From: Candidatus Hebobacteria bacterium
Lineage (GTDB): Bacteria > Armatimonadota > Hebobacteria > Hebobacterales > Hebobacteraceae
DNA: 5,564 nt
Direction of reading: 5' to 3'
Assembly: GCA_029821235.1 (NCBI GenBank)
Contig: JALGTT010000096.1
Span: forward strand, 1 to 5,564
Below are positions 5,296 through 5,564 of this stretch, one piece after another. Every line of letters begins with the position of its first letter. The stretch's first letter is position 1. The notes below the pieces were generated by a model, which was not told where the DNA came from, made no database searches, and saw only the letters and a list, made by a program, of their open reading frames with translations. The position numbers were made by a program, and so were the translations under genes.

Positions 5296-5564
5296 GTGGA
5301 GTACGGTCACTTTTCCGATGACGGCAGGGAGTACATCATCACCCGGGTCCCCACCCCCAGGCCCTGGCAGAACTTCATCTCCAACCCCGCCTACGGCCTG
5401 GTGGTGGACGCCGTGGGCGCGGGCTACAGCATGCTGCCCGTTTCCCCCGGCAACCGGATCACCCTGGAGGGGCATGGCAAAGTATTCTACCTGCGGGACT
5501 GGGAGAGCGGGGAACACTGGAGCCTCACCTGGCAGCCCGTCGGGGGAGAATACCAGTCGTTCCA
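5296..5564 (+). CDS. GH94-type glycoside phosphorylase, N-terminal fragment
   Basis: Only the first 89 residues are in the window; the frame is open to the right edge, and full-length members are about 800 residues or more. The fragment matches the opening of the N-terminal beta-sandwich domain of glycosyltransferase 36/GH94 proteins: YGHFSDDGREYIIT (3-16), TPRPWQNFISN (20-30), GAGYS (41-45, usually GGGYS), FYLRD (64-68) and WSLTWQPV (75-82). Family members split cellobiose, chitobiose, laminaribiose or beta-1,2-glucans with phosphate, releasing a sugar 1-phosphate. The specificity lies in the missing catalytic domain, so the substrate cannot be given. The stretch between GAGYS and YLRD (residues 46-63) looks shorter than in cellobiose phosphorylases, where an arginine- and tyrosine-rich RYRYNN-like segment usually occurs. 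There is no signal peptide, which suggests a cytoplasmic enzyme. It is transcribed divergently from purF. Confidence 0.85.
   Translation, partial: MEYGHFSDDGREYIITRVPTPRPWQNFISNPAYGLVVDAVGAGYSMLPVSPGNRITLEGHGKVFYLRDWESGEHWSLTWQPVGGEYQSF

Noticed and set aside
5272..5517. A minus-strand open frame of 81 codons near the right edge
   Set aside because: It is opposite the GH94 fragment, whose plus-strand reading has a start, a ribosome binding site and strong family motifs.

Overview
The window is GC-rich (roughly two thirds G+C by eye) bacterial chromosome, densely packed with genes. It carries mostly core metabolism and no sign of mobile elements, CRISPR, phage or RNA genes. The organism cannot be named from the sequence. 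The mix of a Bacillus-type PurF (propeptide plus four iron-sulfur cysteines), a GH94-type phosphorylase and a YihY/BrkB membrane protein would fit a high-GC, non-proteobacterial lineage such as Armatimonadota or Chloroflexota, but that is only an inference.

Layout. At the left, a plus-strand calcineurin-like metallophosphoesterase (81-842) follows a convincing sigma-70-type promoter (7-35) and a short leader with a strong hairpin (46-63). It converges, with only 11 bases between stop codons, on a minus-strand run of four genes read from right to left: purF (5104-3632), purM (3665-2598), a yihY/brkB-family membrane protein (2564-1704) and cdsA (1699-854). Gaps in this run are a 34-base overlap, 33 bases and 4 bases, so it looks like one operon. 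Its likely promoter (TTGACC, 17-base spacer, TACAAT; 5199-5171) lies about 60 bases upstream of the purF ATG, in a 191-base divergent intergenic region. On the other side of that region a plus-strand GH94-type glycoside phosphorylase gene starts at 5296 and runs off the right edge.

Function. PurF makes phosphoribosylamine, the first step of de novo purine synthesis, and PurM closes the imidazole ring at step five. CdsA makes CDP-diacylglycerol, the precursor of phospholipids. The operon therefore joins nucleotide synthesis to membrane-lipid synthesis and an integral membrane protein of unknown role. The divergent phosphorylase and the convergent phosphoesterase appear to be separate transcription units.

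I found no clear undescribed system. The points most worth a second look are substitutions in the PRPP-site loop motifs of PurF, the inverted repeat bracketing the -35 element of the purF promoter, and the two leader/end hairpins of the phosphoesterase gene.
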